Shown here: piece after piece, positions 33,915 to 42,700 of the stretch
How positions within the stretch are numbered: position 1 is the first letter of the stretch
Layout: the number at the start of each line of letters is the position of its first letter
Assembly (NCBI GenBank): GCA_965197415.1
Contig: OZ240207.1
Span: 1-64,000, forward strand
Length of the DNA stretch: 64,000 nucleotides
Direction of reading: 5' to 3'
Source of the DNA: DAOUJI01 sp965197415
GTDB taxonomy: Bacteria; Chloroflexota; Dehalococcoidia; Lucifugimonadales; JAGWBF01
Made by a program: the position numbers and the translations under genes
Notes under the pieces: generated by a model
Databases searched by the model: none
What the model was told of the DNA's origin: nothing
What the model saw: only the letters and a program-made list of their open reading frames with translations

Positions 33915-34223
33915 ATGACTACCGCGCGTGAAGTTATCCGGCAGGTGGCCCCCAAGCTGGCCCAACTCAATGAAGAAGTGCTCTTTGGGGACGTATGGGA
34001 GCGTTCCGAGCTTTCCAAAAGGGACAGGAGCCTCATCACCATAGCGTCCCTTATCTCGCAGTACCGCATCGGCCAGCTTCCCGGCCACTTTCAGCGGGCG
34101 CTGGACAATGGCCTGACCAAAGAGGAAATCGGAGAAGTCATCACCCACATGGCTTTTTATGCCGGTTGGCCCACCGCAGCCCAGGCGTCGAGGATCGCAC
34201 TAGACGTCTTTGAACAGAACTAA
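33915..34223 (+). CDS. Carboxymuconolactone decarboxylase (CMD) family protein 2
   Basis: A 102-residue paralog of the gene at 32284, matching in length and motifs (EEVLFGDVWERSELSKRDRSLITIASL and ITHMAFYAGWPTAAQA). No CxxC. RBS AGGAGG precedes the ATG at 33915; a TATAAT lies at 33874-33879 without a good -35. The two copies flanking the NmrA gene suggest that both subunits or both substrates matter in one pathway. Confidence 0.88.
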   Translation: MTTAREVIRQVAPKLAQLNEEVLFGDVWERSELSKRDRSLITIASLISQYRIGQLPGHFQRALDNGLTKEEIGEVITHMAFYAGWPTAAQASRIALDVFEQN

Positions 34224-34256
34224 CCTGTCGTCAAGGCCCGAGAGAGGAGGCCTCCC

Positions 34257-35141
34257 ATGGACGCCATAATCATCAAGGCCTGCCTGAACGGCAACCGGGG
34301 CAGGGAGGATAACCCCAACGTCCCCTGGACTCCCCAGGAGGTGGCCGATGAGGCTGTGCGGTGTTACAACGCCGGCGCCTCTATAGTGCACATGCACGCT
34401 CGCCATCCCGACGGCAGAGTCAGCTACGACACCGAATGGTACGCCGAGGCCGACCGGCTCATCAGGGAGCGGTGCGACCTGGCGTTGAACCACACCACGG
34501 CCAGGGCCTGGGAAGAGCCGGTGGAGTCGGTGGTGCGCTACTTATCGGACGCTCCCCAGCCAGTGGAAATGGTGTCGCTGAACCTGGGCTACAACGTGTC
34601 CTGGCCCATGAACGCCTCCACGGAGAAACGGGAGACCCGCATCTCGCCCAACAGCTACGAGGACATAGTGGCCACGCTGGACGCATGTTACGCCCGCGGC
34701 ACCATGCCCGAGCCGGCTGTGCAGGACGCGGGTCACCTGAACAATGCGTTCACCCTGATGCAGGAAGGCTCCATAAAGAAGACTCACTACTTCCTGGTGG
34801 AGCCGTCGGGGAATTGGGGTGGGGCCAGGCAGGGCATGCCCTCCACTCCACACAACTACTACTTCATGACCGACCGGATAAGGGAGCATTATCCCGACGC
34901 CATCTGGATAACCCACAGCAGCGGGCTGCTGACCTTCGAGATAGTCGCCATCGCCATCGCCACGGGCGCCCACGTAAGGGTCGGGTTTGAAGACAGCCCC
35001 TGGCTCCCCAACAACTCCGAACCCAAGTCCAGCGCTGACCATGTTGAGTGGGCCGTGACCCTGGCCCGGTTGCATGGCCGGGAGCCCACGACTCCCGCTC
35101 AGGCAAGAGAGATTCTGGGCCTAATTCCCAAACCGGAGTAG
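34257..35141 (+). CDS. BKACE family beta-keto acid cleavage enzyme
   Basis: A 294-residue TIM-barrel protein of the BKACE/Kce family (DUF849), which condenses a beta-keto acid with acetyl-CoA to release acetoacetate and a new CoA ester. The metal ligands HMHAR (H45 and H47) are conserved, with KACLNGNRG at the N-terminus and WITHSSGLLTFEIVAIAIATGAHVRVGFED at the C-terminus. RBS GAGAGGAGG. BKACE substrates differ by subfamily and are not readable here. Confidence 0.9.
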   Translation: MDAIIIKACLNGNRGREDNPNVPWTPQEVADEAVRCYNAGASIVHMHARHPDGRVSYDTEWYAEADRLIRERCDLALNHTTARAWEEPVESVVRYLSDAPQPVEMVSLNLGYNVSWPMNASTEKRETRISPNSYEDIVATLDACYARGTMPEPAVQDAGHLNNAFTLMQEGSIKKTHYFLVEPSGNWGGARQGMPSTPHNYYFMTDRIREHYPDAIWITHSSGLLTFEIVAIAIATGAHVRVGFEDSPWLPNNSEPKSSADHVEWAVTLARLHGREPTTPAQAREILGLIPKPE

Positions 35142-35180
35142 GTCCAAACCGGAATAGCCGCCGCCCAACAGGAGGAATTC

Positions 35181-36137
35181 GTGCCAACTACAGTCAACAC
35201 CGTAACAGGCCCGATAGACGTATCGGACTTGGGGTTCACCCTCAGCCATGAACACGTGTGCATCAGCGGCGGGGGCCTCAGACATACGTACCCCGAGCTG
35301 ATCGACCGCGAGGCCGTTCTGGACCAGGTGCCCCGGGCCCTCAAAGAGGCTTACGACGAGGGGCTCAGGAGCATCATAGACGTGACCACCATCGACCTTG
35401 GTCGAGACGTGGAGCTGATGCGCGAGGTGTCCCAACGCAGCGGGGTCAACATCATTCCGGCCACTGGAAACCACATGGGCATCCCCGTGTCCTTTGGTAC
35501 GGCGACTCCAGACCTGCTTGCTTCCGTGTACATACGGGAGGTGAAAGAGGGCATCGAAGGCACGGGCATCAAAGCGGGCATAATCAAGGTGGCCAGCGAC
35601 CGAGGAGGGGTGACTGAGCTCCAGGAGATGGTGTTGAGGGCGGCCGGCCGAACGTGCAAAGCCACCGGGACACGCATATCCACCCACACCTGGTCGCCAG
35701 ACCGGGTGGGGGAGCAGCAGGTGCGTATCCTTGAAGAGGAAGGGGTGGACCTGGACGCCGTCTACATAGGACACAGCAACGACGACACGGACATGGACTA
35801 CCTGCTGGGCCTGCTGCAAAAGGGAGTCTGGATTGGGCTGGACCGCTACCCGGGAGGGCGCACTCCTGGGACTCCCGACTGGGAGGGACGCACCCAGTTG
35901 GCGTTCCAGCTTATGGAGGCCGGATACACTCACAGGATCATGCTTGCCCATGACTACGTTCCCCCAGCCAACTGGCTGAGCGAGGAAATCAGGGAAGACC
36001 GGCACAGCTTCAACCCTGACGCCTACAGCTTCATATCCCGAAAAGTCCTGCCCCGGCTCAAAGAGCTCGGGGCCAGCGACGATGACATCCAGCGCATCAT
36101 GGTCGACAATCCCCGCCGGTTTTTCGCAGGAGAATAA
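35181..36137 (+). CDS. Phosphotriesterase-family lactonase/hydrolase
   Basis: A 318-residue amidohydrolase-superfamily protein of the phosphotriesterase group, with HEH (H23, E24, H25) metal site after DLGFTLS. Other ligand regions are TGNHMG, STHTWSPDR, IGHSNDDTD and MLAHDYVPP. A lysine bridging site is probably in IKVASDRGG. The GTG start has AGGAGGAAT 6 bases upstream. Neighbouring BKACE and CMD genes suggest a lactone or similar ester substrate, not an organophosphate; this is inference. Confidence 0.88.
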   Translation: MPTTVNTVTGPIDVSDLGFTLSHEHVCISGGGLRHTYPELIDREAVLDQVPRALKEAYDEGLRSIIDVTTIDLGRDVELMREVSQRSGVNIIPATGNHMGIPVSFGTATPDLLASVYIREVKEGIEGTGIKAGIIKVASDRGGVTELQEMVLRAAGRTCKATGTRISTHTWSPDRVGEQQVRILEEEGVDLDAVYIGHSNDDTDMDYLLGLLQKGVWIGLDRYPGGRTPGTPDWEGRTQLAFQLMEAGYTHRIMLAHDYVPPANWLSEEIREDRHSFNPDAYSFISRKVLPRLKELGASDDDIQRIMVDNPRRFFAGE

Positions 36138-36192
36138 TGCCCCGGCGCCGGTTTGTGGTATCTTATTGAAGAGAAAGAGCAGGAGGGACGGA

Positions 36193-36612
36193 ATGGCCAA
36201 GATTAAGCACATCGCAATATCGACTCAGGACCCGGACGCATCGTGCAAGTTTTACACCGAGACGCTGGGGCTGCAGGTGGTGGGAGAGGTGAACAGCGCC
36301 AACGCCACCGGCTTCTTCGTCAGCGACGGCACGGTCAACATAGCGCTGCTCAAGTTCAACAACGACGAGGCGGCGGGCGCGGAAAAAGGCAAGGAGTACA
36401 GCGGCCTCCATCACATAGGAGTCCACGTGGAGGACGCGGGCGAAATGTCCGACAAGATGGCCTCCGTGGGCATTAGCCCCAGGGACGACATCAACGCGGC
36501 CCTCTCCATGGGAGCGGAAGCGGGTGCCAGGGACAGGCACGAGTTCAAGTTCGCCGGACCCGACAGCGTGACCATCGACATCTCCGAGAGGGGCTGGCCC
36601 GGCACGACCTAA
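36193..36612 (+). CDS. VOC-family (glyoxalase/dioxygenase fold) protein
   Basis: A 139-residue vicinal-oxygen-chelate protein. The start is ATG 36193 behind AGGAGG (36181-36186). The fold appears as KIKHIAISTQDPDASCKFYTETLGLQ, then GTVNIALLKF and the second half LHHIGVHVEDAGEMSDKMASVG and DPSV-like close (GPDSVTIDISERG). Metal ligands H8 and the H in LHHIG are present. Last gene of the cluster. Confidence 0.85.
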   Translation: MAKIKHIAISTQDPDASCKFYTETLGLQVVGEVNSANATGFFVSDGTVNIALLKFNNDEAAGAEKGKEYSGLHHIGVHVEDAGEMSDKMASVGISPRDDINAALSMGAEAGARDRHEFKFAGPDSVTIDISERGWPGTT

Positions 36613-36724
36613 TCCCTCGCCTCTAACTCTCCAAAGGACCCTCGATCACCCCGGGCCGTGGGCGACAACGGAACGACTTTGCGCATTCCGTCGGCGTCCA
36701 CAATCCGGGGTGTGTCGTGTTTGG

Positions 36725-37132
36725 CTAGGTGGGAGGAAGCTCCACCCTTTCAGCAGTGGCAGCTCGTGCTAGTTGTATATCCAGCGTGGCCAGGGGCGCC
36801 TTGCGCCTTTTGGCCAGTTCCAGGTATAGGGCGTCGTAGAAGGACAGGCCATGTTCTCTTGCTAAATCGAAGGCTGCCTTAAGGTCAGCCTCTTGGTCAG
36901 TGAGGATGGGCAGTCTTCTCAGGGAGTCCAGTCGTTCTGCAGTCCCACTCTTGGAAATGCGGCCCCGCCGTTCCGCCGACAGCAGAGCGTTGCGCACCTC
37001 ATAATGCCAGAGTTGCGGCACGACCGCCCCATCCTGTCTAAACCTAGTCAGTGCGGTGGATGCTCTTGGGTCGAACTCGTCATCCAGGAGCCAGTCGGAG
37101 ACGATCGACGCGTCCAGAACGAGGCGACTCAT
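36725..37132 (-). CDS. vapC: VapC-type PIN domain toxin
   Basis: A 135-residue PIN ribonuclease with the acidic residues D7 (LVLDASI), E45 (HYEVRN), D100 (SFYDALYLELA) and D118 (ATLDIQLA). Such toxins cut tRNA or rRNA. It follows vapB with a 4-base ATGA overlap. Length is normal and the active-site residues are intact, so it should be functional. Confidence 0.92.
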   Translation of the reverse strand: MSRLVLDASIVSDWLLDDEFDPRASTALTRFRQDGAVVPQLWHYEVRNALLSAERRGRISKSGTAERLDSLRRLPILTDQEADLKAAFDLAREHGLSFYDALYLELAKRRKAPLATLDIQLARAATAERVELPPT

Positions 37133-37380
37133 ACGCGGTGCCCTTCGTGACGTGTGGCCAGTATCTCATCAAGGGACATTCCAGTGCGTTCCCAGCCATC
37201 CCTGAGTTGTAGGAAATGGTCCACTGCCGCCTCACGGTCGGCCCTGTCTTGAGCGTGAGCTGGAACTAAATGGGCGACGGTCTTGCCGTGCCGCGTGATG
37301 GCGACTGTCTCGCCGTGTTCTACGTCCCGAAGGAGTTCAGCCAGGCGGGTCTTGGCTTCAGTGGCTTGAATTTCGCGCAT
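37129..37380 (-). CDS. vapB: VapB-type antitoxin, Phd/YefM family
   Basis: An 83-residue antitoxin. The N-terminal DNA-binding fold reads MREIQATEAKTRLAELLRDV with VAITRHGKTVAHLVP. The C-terminal half (RADREAAVDHFLQLRDGWERTGMS) binds the toxin. It is first in the operon with an inverted-repeat operator upstream, as usual for autoregulated antitoxins. Confidence 0.88.
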   Translation of the reverse strand: MREIQATEAKTRLAELLRDVEHGETVAITRHGKTVAHLVPAHAQDRADREAAVDHFLQLRDGWERTGMSLDEILATRHEGHRV

Positions 37381-37393
37381 GATACACTTCCAA

Positions 37394-37410
37394 CTAGTTG
37401 TTTTGACTAG
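37394..37410 (-). promoter_or_regulatory. Putative VapB operator
   Basis: CTAGT and ACTAG form an inverted repeat around a seven-base spacer, 14-30 bases upstream of the vapB start, beside AT-rich TAATATTAGTATAC that may hold the -10. Confidence 0.4.
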
Positions 37411-37625
37411 ATAATATTAGTATACACCCTTGCGGTGAGGCAATGCACACTTCCGTCAGCTAAGCCAACGGACTAGGATTTGCTGACTGTCGTCGCAGCC
37501 CATACCGGTGCTGGGCGGGCACCGTGACATCAGCCCCTTGTCCGGCGATTCACAGCGGGTTCTATACTTTACGCTCTATTTCTTGACCCCTCTGTGGGGG
37601 GCGGGAGTGAGCCGCCGTGACTGTG

Positions 37626-37913
37626 CTAGACGGTAATCCGAAGTTTCATCCCCAATGCGCGAGTGATTCGCATCACCGTGGTAAAGGAAGGGTTGCCGTC
37701 TTCGGACAGAGCTTTGTACAGACCCTTCCGAGTAATGCCAACGTCAAGGGCCAGGCGGCTCATGTTGTGGGCACGTGCAATGTCGTTCAAGGCTGCACGA
37801 ATCAGACTGCCGTCGCCTGGGTCCTCTTCGGCAGCCGCTTCAAGATAGAAACGGGCGTCCTCCCTGGTGCGCAGGCGGTCCGTCACATCCCACTTGGTAA
37901 ATGTTTCAGGCAT
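37626..37913 (-). CDS. HI1420-type addiction-module antidote protein
   Basis: A 95-residue helix-turn-helix antitoxin of the HigA-like/HI1420 group: LYKALSEDGNPSFTTVMRITRALGMKL is the diagnostic C-terminal region, with RLALDVGITRKGLY the recognition helix. The matching RelE/HigB-type toxin normally lies directly upstream; here that position has only a 27-codon remnant. So this antitoxin is probably an orphan. Confidence 0.85.
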   Translation of the reverse strand: MPETFTKWDVTDRLRTREDARFYLEAAAEEDPGDGSLIRAALNDIARAHNMSRLALDVGITRKGLYKALSEDGNPSFTTVMRITRALGMKLRITV

Positions 37914-37989
37914 AGTTTACCTCTCGTCGAGGGTCTTGTAAGTTGTCAACCCACCGCCTGAAAGCGCCGCTTTCGATTATTTCGATCAT
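37906..37989 (-). pseudogene. Relic of a HigB/Gp49-like toxin gene
   Basis: A 27-codon reading frame MIEIIESGAFRRWVDNLQ plus DPRREVNYA stops at TGA, overlapping the antitoxin start. It matches the N-terminus of RelE/HigB-like toxins (about 95-110 residues) but lacks everything after the first helices, including all catalytic residues. A deletion up to the antitoxin would explain this. Confidence 0.65.
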
Positions 37990-38034
37990 GCCTAAAACGT
38001 ATACTACAGTACCCAATATGTCAAGGATAACATC

Positions 38035-41000
38035 ATGGCGGAGAGTTGTCGTACGACCGTGAAGTACGCAGAACTCCACTGCCACAGCAACTACTCCTTC
38101 CACGAGGGGGCATCCTCTCTGGAGGAACTTCTCGTGCGGGCCAAAGAGCTGAGTTACGGCGCCCTGGCCTTGACGGACCATGACAACCTGAGTGGCGCCA
38201 TGGAGTTTGCCAGGCTTGCCAACAGCCTGGGCATACAGCCCATAACAGGCGCAGAGGTAACTCTCACCGACGGTTCGCACCTGACCCTGTTGGCTCGTGA
38301 CAAGGCGGGATACCGGAACATCTGCCGCCTTCTCACGTTCTCGAGAATCAAAGACCGACGTGAGCCCCAATTGGATCCCGAGCTTCTTCCCCAACATGCC
38401 GAGGGAGTCATTCTGCTCACAGGTTGTCCTAAGGGAAGAGTTCCCTCTCTCTTGGACGAGGGGAAACGTAGGGAAGCTGAGAAAGAGGCGCGAAACTATC
38501 TGGACTGGTTCGGTGCCGGCAACGTCTTCATGGAGTTGCAGCAGAACCTGGTCCAGGGCGACACGCTGCGCTGCGGGAGACTGTACGAGATGGCACGTAA
38601 GCTGGGCGTGGGCGTGGCCGCCACCAACAACGTCCACTACCACGCGCCCGAACGGAGCCGGCTCCAGGATGCTCTGGTGGCCATCAGGCACAACCGAACT
38701 CTGGAAGAGACTCACCGGGAACGGCGTCCCAATGCCAACTTCCACCTGAAGTCTCACCGAGAGATGGCCAGTCTCTTCAGGGAGAAGCCCGAGGCTCTGG
38801 AGAATACGCTGACGATCGCAGAGAAGTGCTCCGGCTTCAATCTGGAGAACAACCTGGGCTACCGGTTCCCCGACCACCCTGTGCCCAAGGGCCACACCCC
38901 TCTCAGCTACTTGAGAGAGCTCTGCTATGAGGCGGCGATGCGGCGGTATGGCTTAATTTCGTCCAAGGTGCGGGAGCGTTTGAATGAGGAGCTGCGGCTG
39001 ATAGAGAAGCACGAGCTGGCGGGCTTCTTCCTCATCTATTACGACATCATAAACATGGCCAGGGAGGTGATGATAGACCTGGGCTTGGTGGACCGTGAGA
39101 CGCCTCTGGAAGAGAGGCCTCCGGGTCGTGGCAGGGGGTCCTCGGTGTCGATGCTGGTCGGCTACCTGATAGGCCTTTCTCACATAGACCCGTTGCAATA
39201 CGACCTGTCTCTGGACCGTTTCATGAACGACGAGATGGGAGCCGTTCCCGACATCGATTTGGACTTTCCACGGAACATCCGGGAGGAACTGATACTGCGG
39301 GTGCACCGGCGTTGGGGATGGCCCTCGGCGGCCTTGACCGGCACGATAGCCACCTACCGCATGAAGGGGGCCATACGAGACCTGGGCAAGGCCCTGGGTC
39401 TCCCGCCTGAGGACGTGGACAAGCTGTCCAAGAGGGTGGATACGCGCCATGCCTCGGGCCTCCGGTCCGAGATGCTTCAACTGCCGGATTTCCGCCGCAA
39501 GGTTGACACTCCCGTATGGAGGGACCTCATAGACTTGGCGGGGCAGCTGGACGGCTTCCCCAAGTACATTGGGCAGCACCCGGGGGGCATGATCATATCG
39601 TCCACGCCCCTGATTGACCTGACGCCGGTGCAGCCGGGAGCGATAGACGGACGGTACGTGTGCCAGTGGGACAAGGACAGCGTACAGGATGCGGGCTTTG
39701 TGAAAATCGATTTCCTGTCCTTGGGGGCCCTCTCCCAGATGCAGGAAGCCCTCGAAATCATCGAAGAGCGGACGGGCAGATATGAAGACCTATCCCGCAT
39801 CGACTTCGAGGACGAGGCTGTCTACAAAAACCTCCACCAGGCCGACACCATTGGCATATTCCAGGTGGAGTCGGCGGCCCAGATGCAGACCATCACCCGC
39901 ATCAAGCCCACCAACCTGACTGAGATGGCCTTCGAGGTGGCGGCGGTCAGGCCGGGCGTGGGCGTCAACGACGGGGTCAGCCGGTTCATCGAGAGATACG
40001 CCAACAATGCGCCTTGGGAGTTCGACCATCCCTTGGAGGAGCGGGCGCTCGCTCGGACAATGGGCGTGATTCTGTTCCAAGACCAGGTGAACCAGCTGGC
40101 TATGGACGTAGCGGGTTTCAGCCCGAAAGAGGCGGACAACCTGCGCCGTGCGTTCGGACGCAAGAACAACAAATCTCTCCTCCAAGACTACTGGGAGAAG
40201 TTCCAGACGGGGGCCGCCGCCAGGGGCGTGCCGGAGGGAACGGCCCTCACCATATTCAAGAGGTTCTCCGGCCAGTATATGTTCCCTGAGTCCCATGCCT
40301 ACGCCTTCGGAATAACCGCTTACCAAATGGCCTGGATGAAGCATTACTACCCCCTTGAGTTCTTCGTGGCCATATTCAACCAGCAGCCCATGGGCTTCTA
40401 TAACCTGGAGACTCTCAAGGAGGACGCCAAGCGCCACGGTGTCGGCGTCCTCAACCCCGACATAAACGAGAGCGGCGCCAAGTGCACCATCAAGGATGAG
40501 TCCGTGCTGATGGGTTTCCTGAACGTCAAGGGGGTGGGAGAGGCCGGGACTGAGGCCATCCTGAAAGCCCGCGACAGCGGCGGAGGTTCCTTCGCCAGCT
40601 TGGGAGATGCAATAGAGCGCACCGGACTCCAGCGCAGAGCATTGGAGAGCCTGGTCTTGGCGGGGGCTTTCGACGGGTTAATCCGTGGCCACGAGAGGGC
40701 TGACAGACGGAGCGCGCTCTGGGAAATCGGGCTGAGGCGCCCTTCCCACGGACACCAGTGGCCGCTGGCGCTGCCCGTGGACCAAGACATGGCAGACCTG
40801 ACTCTTATGACCGACTGGGAGGAGATGCTGGAGGAGTACGGGGTTATGGAGGTGCATCCCAGGGGGCACATCATGGCCCACATCCGCCCCAGCCTAGACC
40901 CTGAAACGCTCCCCAGCGACCGGGTGGAAGCCCTCGGCGACGGAGAAGAAGTCGCCGTAGCGGGGTTGGTAGTCAGGCGACAGCATCCCGCCAGCTCCAA

Positions 41001-41214
41001 GACTATCTTCATCACATTGGAGGATGAGTTTGGCCACATACCCCTCGTGGTATGGCCGGATGTCTTCCAACGCTATCGACTGGTCATACGGGCGCCGGTC
41101 CTAACAGTCAGAGGAAAAGTCTCTCGCCTGAACGGGAGTATGAACGTCGTGGTGAGCCACGTGGAGGGCATCAAAGCTCCATATTCCCTTCCCAAGTCCA
41201 GGAACTGGGGGTAG
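38035..41214 (+). CDS. dnaE2: Error-prone DNA polymerase III alpha subunit (DnaE2/ImuC-type)
   Basis: A 1059-residue C-family polymerase used in SOS-linked translesion synthesis. The PHP domain begins YAELHCHSNYSFHEGASS (H15 and H17). The catalytic palm contains GRGRGSSVSMLVGYL and VPDIDLDFPRNIREEL, and the HhH region is ALTIFKRFSGQYMFPESHAYAFG. The C-terminal OB-fold is VAVAGLVVRRQHP. The start, length and N-terminus fit DnaE2 rather than DnaE1 (which is usually 1150 or more residues). No ImuA or ImuB gene follows. A repair-related radical SAM gene does. Confidence 0.88.
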   Translation: MAESCRTTVKYAELHCHSNYSFHEGASSLEELLVRAKELSYGALALTDHDNLSGAMEFARLANSLGIQPITGAEVTLTDGSHLTLLARDKAGYRNICRLLTFSRIKDRREPQLDPELLPQHAEGVILLTGCPKGRVPSLLDEGKRREAEKEARNYLDWFGAGNVFMELQQNLVQGDTLRCGRLYEMARKLGVGVAATNNVHYHAPERSRLQDALVAIRHNRTLEETHRERRPNANFHLKSHREMASLFREKPEALENTLTIAEKCSGFNLENNLGYRFPDHPVPKGHTPLSYLRELCYEAAMRRYGLISSKVRERLNEELRLIEKHELAGFFLIYYDIINMAREVMIDLGLVDRETPLEERPPGRGRGSSVSMLVGYLIGLSHIDPLQYDLSLDRFMNDEMGAVPDIDLDFPRNIREELILRVHRRWGWPSAALTGTIATYRMKGAIRDLGKALGLPPEDVDKLSKRVDTRHASGLRSEMLQLPDFRRKVDTPVWRDLIDLAGQLDGFPKYIGQHPGGMIISSTPLIDLTPVQPGAIDGRYVCQWDKDSVQDAGFVKIDFLSLGALSQMQEALEIIEERTGRYEDLSRIDFEDEAVYKNLHQADTIGIFQVESAAQMQTITRIKPTNLTEMAFEVAAVRPGVGVNDGVSRFIERYANNAPWEFDHPLEERALARTMGVILFQDQVNQLAMDVAGFSPKEADNLRRAFGRKNNKSLLQDYWEKFQTGAAARGVPEGTALTIFKRFSGQYMFPESHAYAFGITAYQMAWMKHYYPLEFFVAIFNQQPMGFYNLETLKEDAKRHGVGVLNPDINESGAKCTIKDESVLMGFLNVKGVGEAGTEAILKARDSGGGSFASLGDAIERTGLQRRALESLVLAGAFDGLIRGHERADRRSALWEIGLRRPSHGHQWPLALPVDQDMADLTLMTDWEEMLEEYGVMEVHPRGHIMAHIRPSLDPETLPSDRVEALGDGEEVAVAGLVVRRQHPASSKTIFITLEDEFGHIPLVVWPDVFQRYRLVIRAPVLTVRGKVSRLNGSMNVVVSHVEGIKAPYSLPKSRNWG

Positions 41215-41273
41215 CCGGAGCTTCATGTCCCAGCTATGCATCCACTGCACACAATGAGGTAGAGGAACAATCT

Positions 41274-42161
41274 ATGAAAGCCCACTATGAAGAGATAGAG
41301 GTGTCGGGCGCTTTGAACAGAGTCCGCAACATGTCCTTCAACTGGTCGTTGAACCCCTACCAGGGATGCGTTCACGGCTGCCACTACTGCTTTGCCAGGC
41401 GATACCACTGGTTCAAGGACCTGAATCCCGGCGACGACTTCAGCGGCGTGATATTCGTCAAGACCAACCTGCCCGAAAAATTGCGGCGCGAGTTGTCGCG
41501 CTCGTCGTGGAAGTTCGAGCCGGTGGCTGTGGGCACGGCCACCGACCCGTACCAGCCCATCGAAGGCAAGCAGCGAATCACCCGCCGCTGCATGGAGGTA
41601 TTCTGCGCCAAGCGCAACCCGATCCGAATAATCACTAAGGGGACCATGATAGTGCGGGACCTGGATGTGTTGAGCGAGTTGGCCCGGGTTGCGGGATGCA
41701 CCGTTTGCTTCTCAATGACTGTCTTGGACGACACGCTCCGCTCCAAGCTGGAGCCGGGGACTCCTCCGACCATCAAGCGGCTCAAGGCCATGGAAAAGTT
41801 GGCGGCGGCCGGCGTCAATGCGGGAGCGCTGATAGCTCCCATCATCCCGGGCGTCACCGACAAGAAGTCCAACCTGGAACCCTTGGCGGCCGCCGCTGTG
41901 GACCACGGCGCCCGGTTCCTGGAGGGGAACACTCTCTATCTGATGGACGGAACCAAGGGCCACTTCTTGAACTTCCTCAACTCGGAGTTTCCCAACCTCA
42001 TTCCTTCCTACCGCACGGTCTACAGTGGAGCGTTCGCGCCCAGGGGAGTGAAAGACCGCCACCGTTGGATGATGAAGGAACTGAAGGACAAGTACGGGCT
42101 GGATGACATGAAGACGGAGGACTCCGCCGCCAGACCCAGGCAGCTTACGTTGTCCATCTAG
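41274..42161 (+). CDS. SplB-like radical SAM protein (Rv2578c type)
   Basis: A 295-residue radical SAM enzyme with the 4Fe-4S motif C32-V-H-G-C36-H-Y-C39. FKDLNPGDDFSGVIFVKTNLPEKLRREL and GTATDPYQPIEGKQRITRRCMEVF are conserved in the family related to spore photoproduct lyase. The reaction is uncertain; repair of a DNA lesion is a reasonable guess. Start ATG 41274 has GAGGTAGAGGAAC upstream. It lies 59 bases after dnaE2 on the same strand. Residues: no signal peptide. Confidence 0.86.
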   Translation: MKAHYEEIEVSGALNRVRNMSFNWSLNPYQGCVHGCHYCFARRYHWFKDLNPGDDFSGVIFVKTNLPEKLRRELSRSSWKFEPVAVGTATDPYQPIEGKQRITRRCMEVFCAKRNPIRIITKGTMIVRDLDVLSELARVAGCTVCFSMTVLDDTLRSKLEPGTPPTIKRLKAMEKLAAAGVNAGALIAPIIPGVTDKKSNLEPLAAAAVDHGARFLEGNTLYLMDGTKGHFLNFLNSEFPNLIPSYRTVYSGAFAPRGVKDRHRWMMKELKDKYGLDDMKTEDSAARPRQLTLSI

Positions 42162-42210
42162 AAAAAGCCGCCGTAGACTAGCTATAGATCAGATATGTCC
42201 TACAGGCGTG

Positions 42211-42237
42211 GAATTCCCCGGTTTTGGCAGGGAATTC
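42211..42237. repeat. Perfect inverted repeat
   Basis: GAATTCCC and GGGAATTC flank an 11-base spacer, extendable by CGT/ACG with one bulge. It lies between the radical SAM gene and the DUF5679 promoter. It could be a weak terminator or an operator; no T-tract follows. Confidence 0.4.
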
Positions 42238-42251
42238 ACGGCATATCCGGC

Positions 42252-42281
42252 TTGCAATCTAGGCATGGTTGTATCTAAAAT
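42252..42281 (+). promoter_or_regulatory. Putative promoter of the DUF5679 gene
   Basis: TTGCAA (42252-42257), 18 bases, TAAAAT (42276-42281), 27 bases before the start codon. Confidence 0.45.
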
Positions 42282-42308
42282 GTCTTTACCAAATTTGGGA
42301 GGTGGTGG

Positions 42309-42449
42309 ATGCAGGCCTACTGTGTGAAGTGCAGGGCGCGGCGGGACATGAGTGATCCCAAGTCGATTACCATGAAAAACGGCCGCCCGGCCACCCAGGG
42401 CACCTGCCCTACGTGCGGCACTAAGATGTTCCGCATTGGTAAGGCCTAG
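42309..42449 (+). CDS. DUF5679 zinc-ribbon microprotein
   Basis: A 46-residue protein with two CxxC zinc knuckles, YCVKC (C5 and C8) and TCPTC (near residues 33-36), and an end KMFRIGKA, typical of DUF5679. It follows GGGAGG. It was found by reading the sequence, as it is shorter than common ORF limits. A four-cysteine zinc ribbon is predicted; function is unknown. Its own promoter and a strong terminator bracket it as a single-gene unit. Confidence 0.85.
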   Translation: MQAYCVKCRARRDMSDPKSITMKNGRPATQGTCPTCGTKMFRIGKA

Positions 42450-42473
42450 TTTCAACTGGACCTTGGTTAACTA

Positions 42474-42509
42474 AAGGGACCGGCGTCAGACCGGTCCCTT
42501 TTTCTTTTC
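42474..42509 (+). terminator. Rho-independent terminator of the DUF5679 gene
   Basis: AAGGGACCGG (42474-42483) pairs with CCGGTCCCTT (42491-42500), loop CGTCAGA, followed by TTTTTCTTTTCT. Confidence 0.9.
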
Positions 42510-42700
42510 TAGAAATCATTCCCTTCTTGCCCGGCGCCCATCGCTGCGAACAGTAGTCTTGAATTCCCTGCTTTATTCATGAATGCCGCGCATTGCTGTG
42601 GCCTGACCGGTCGTAACGCCTAAGGCTTCAGGCCTCGTGATATACTCGCTACGCTGCCGTGTGTTTCATGCGGCGCCATCTCTTTCCGGAGGCATGGCGG

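Noticed and set aside
35121..36212. 363-codon antisense ORF opposite the PTE-like gene
   Set aside because: Shadow of the plus-strand gene, which has HEH metal motifs and an RBS.
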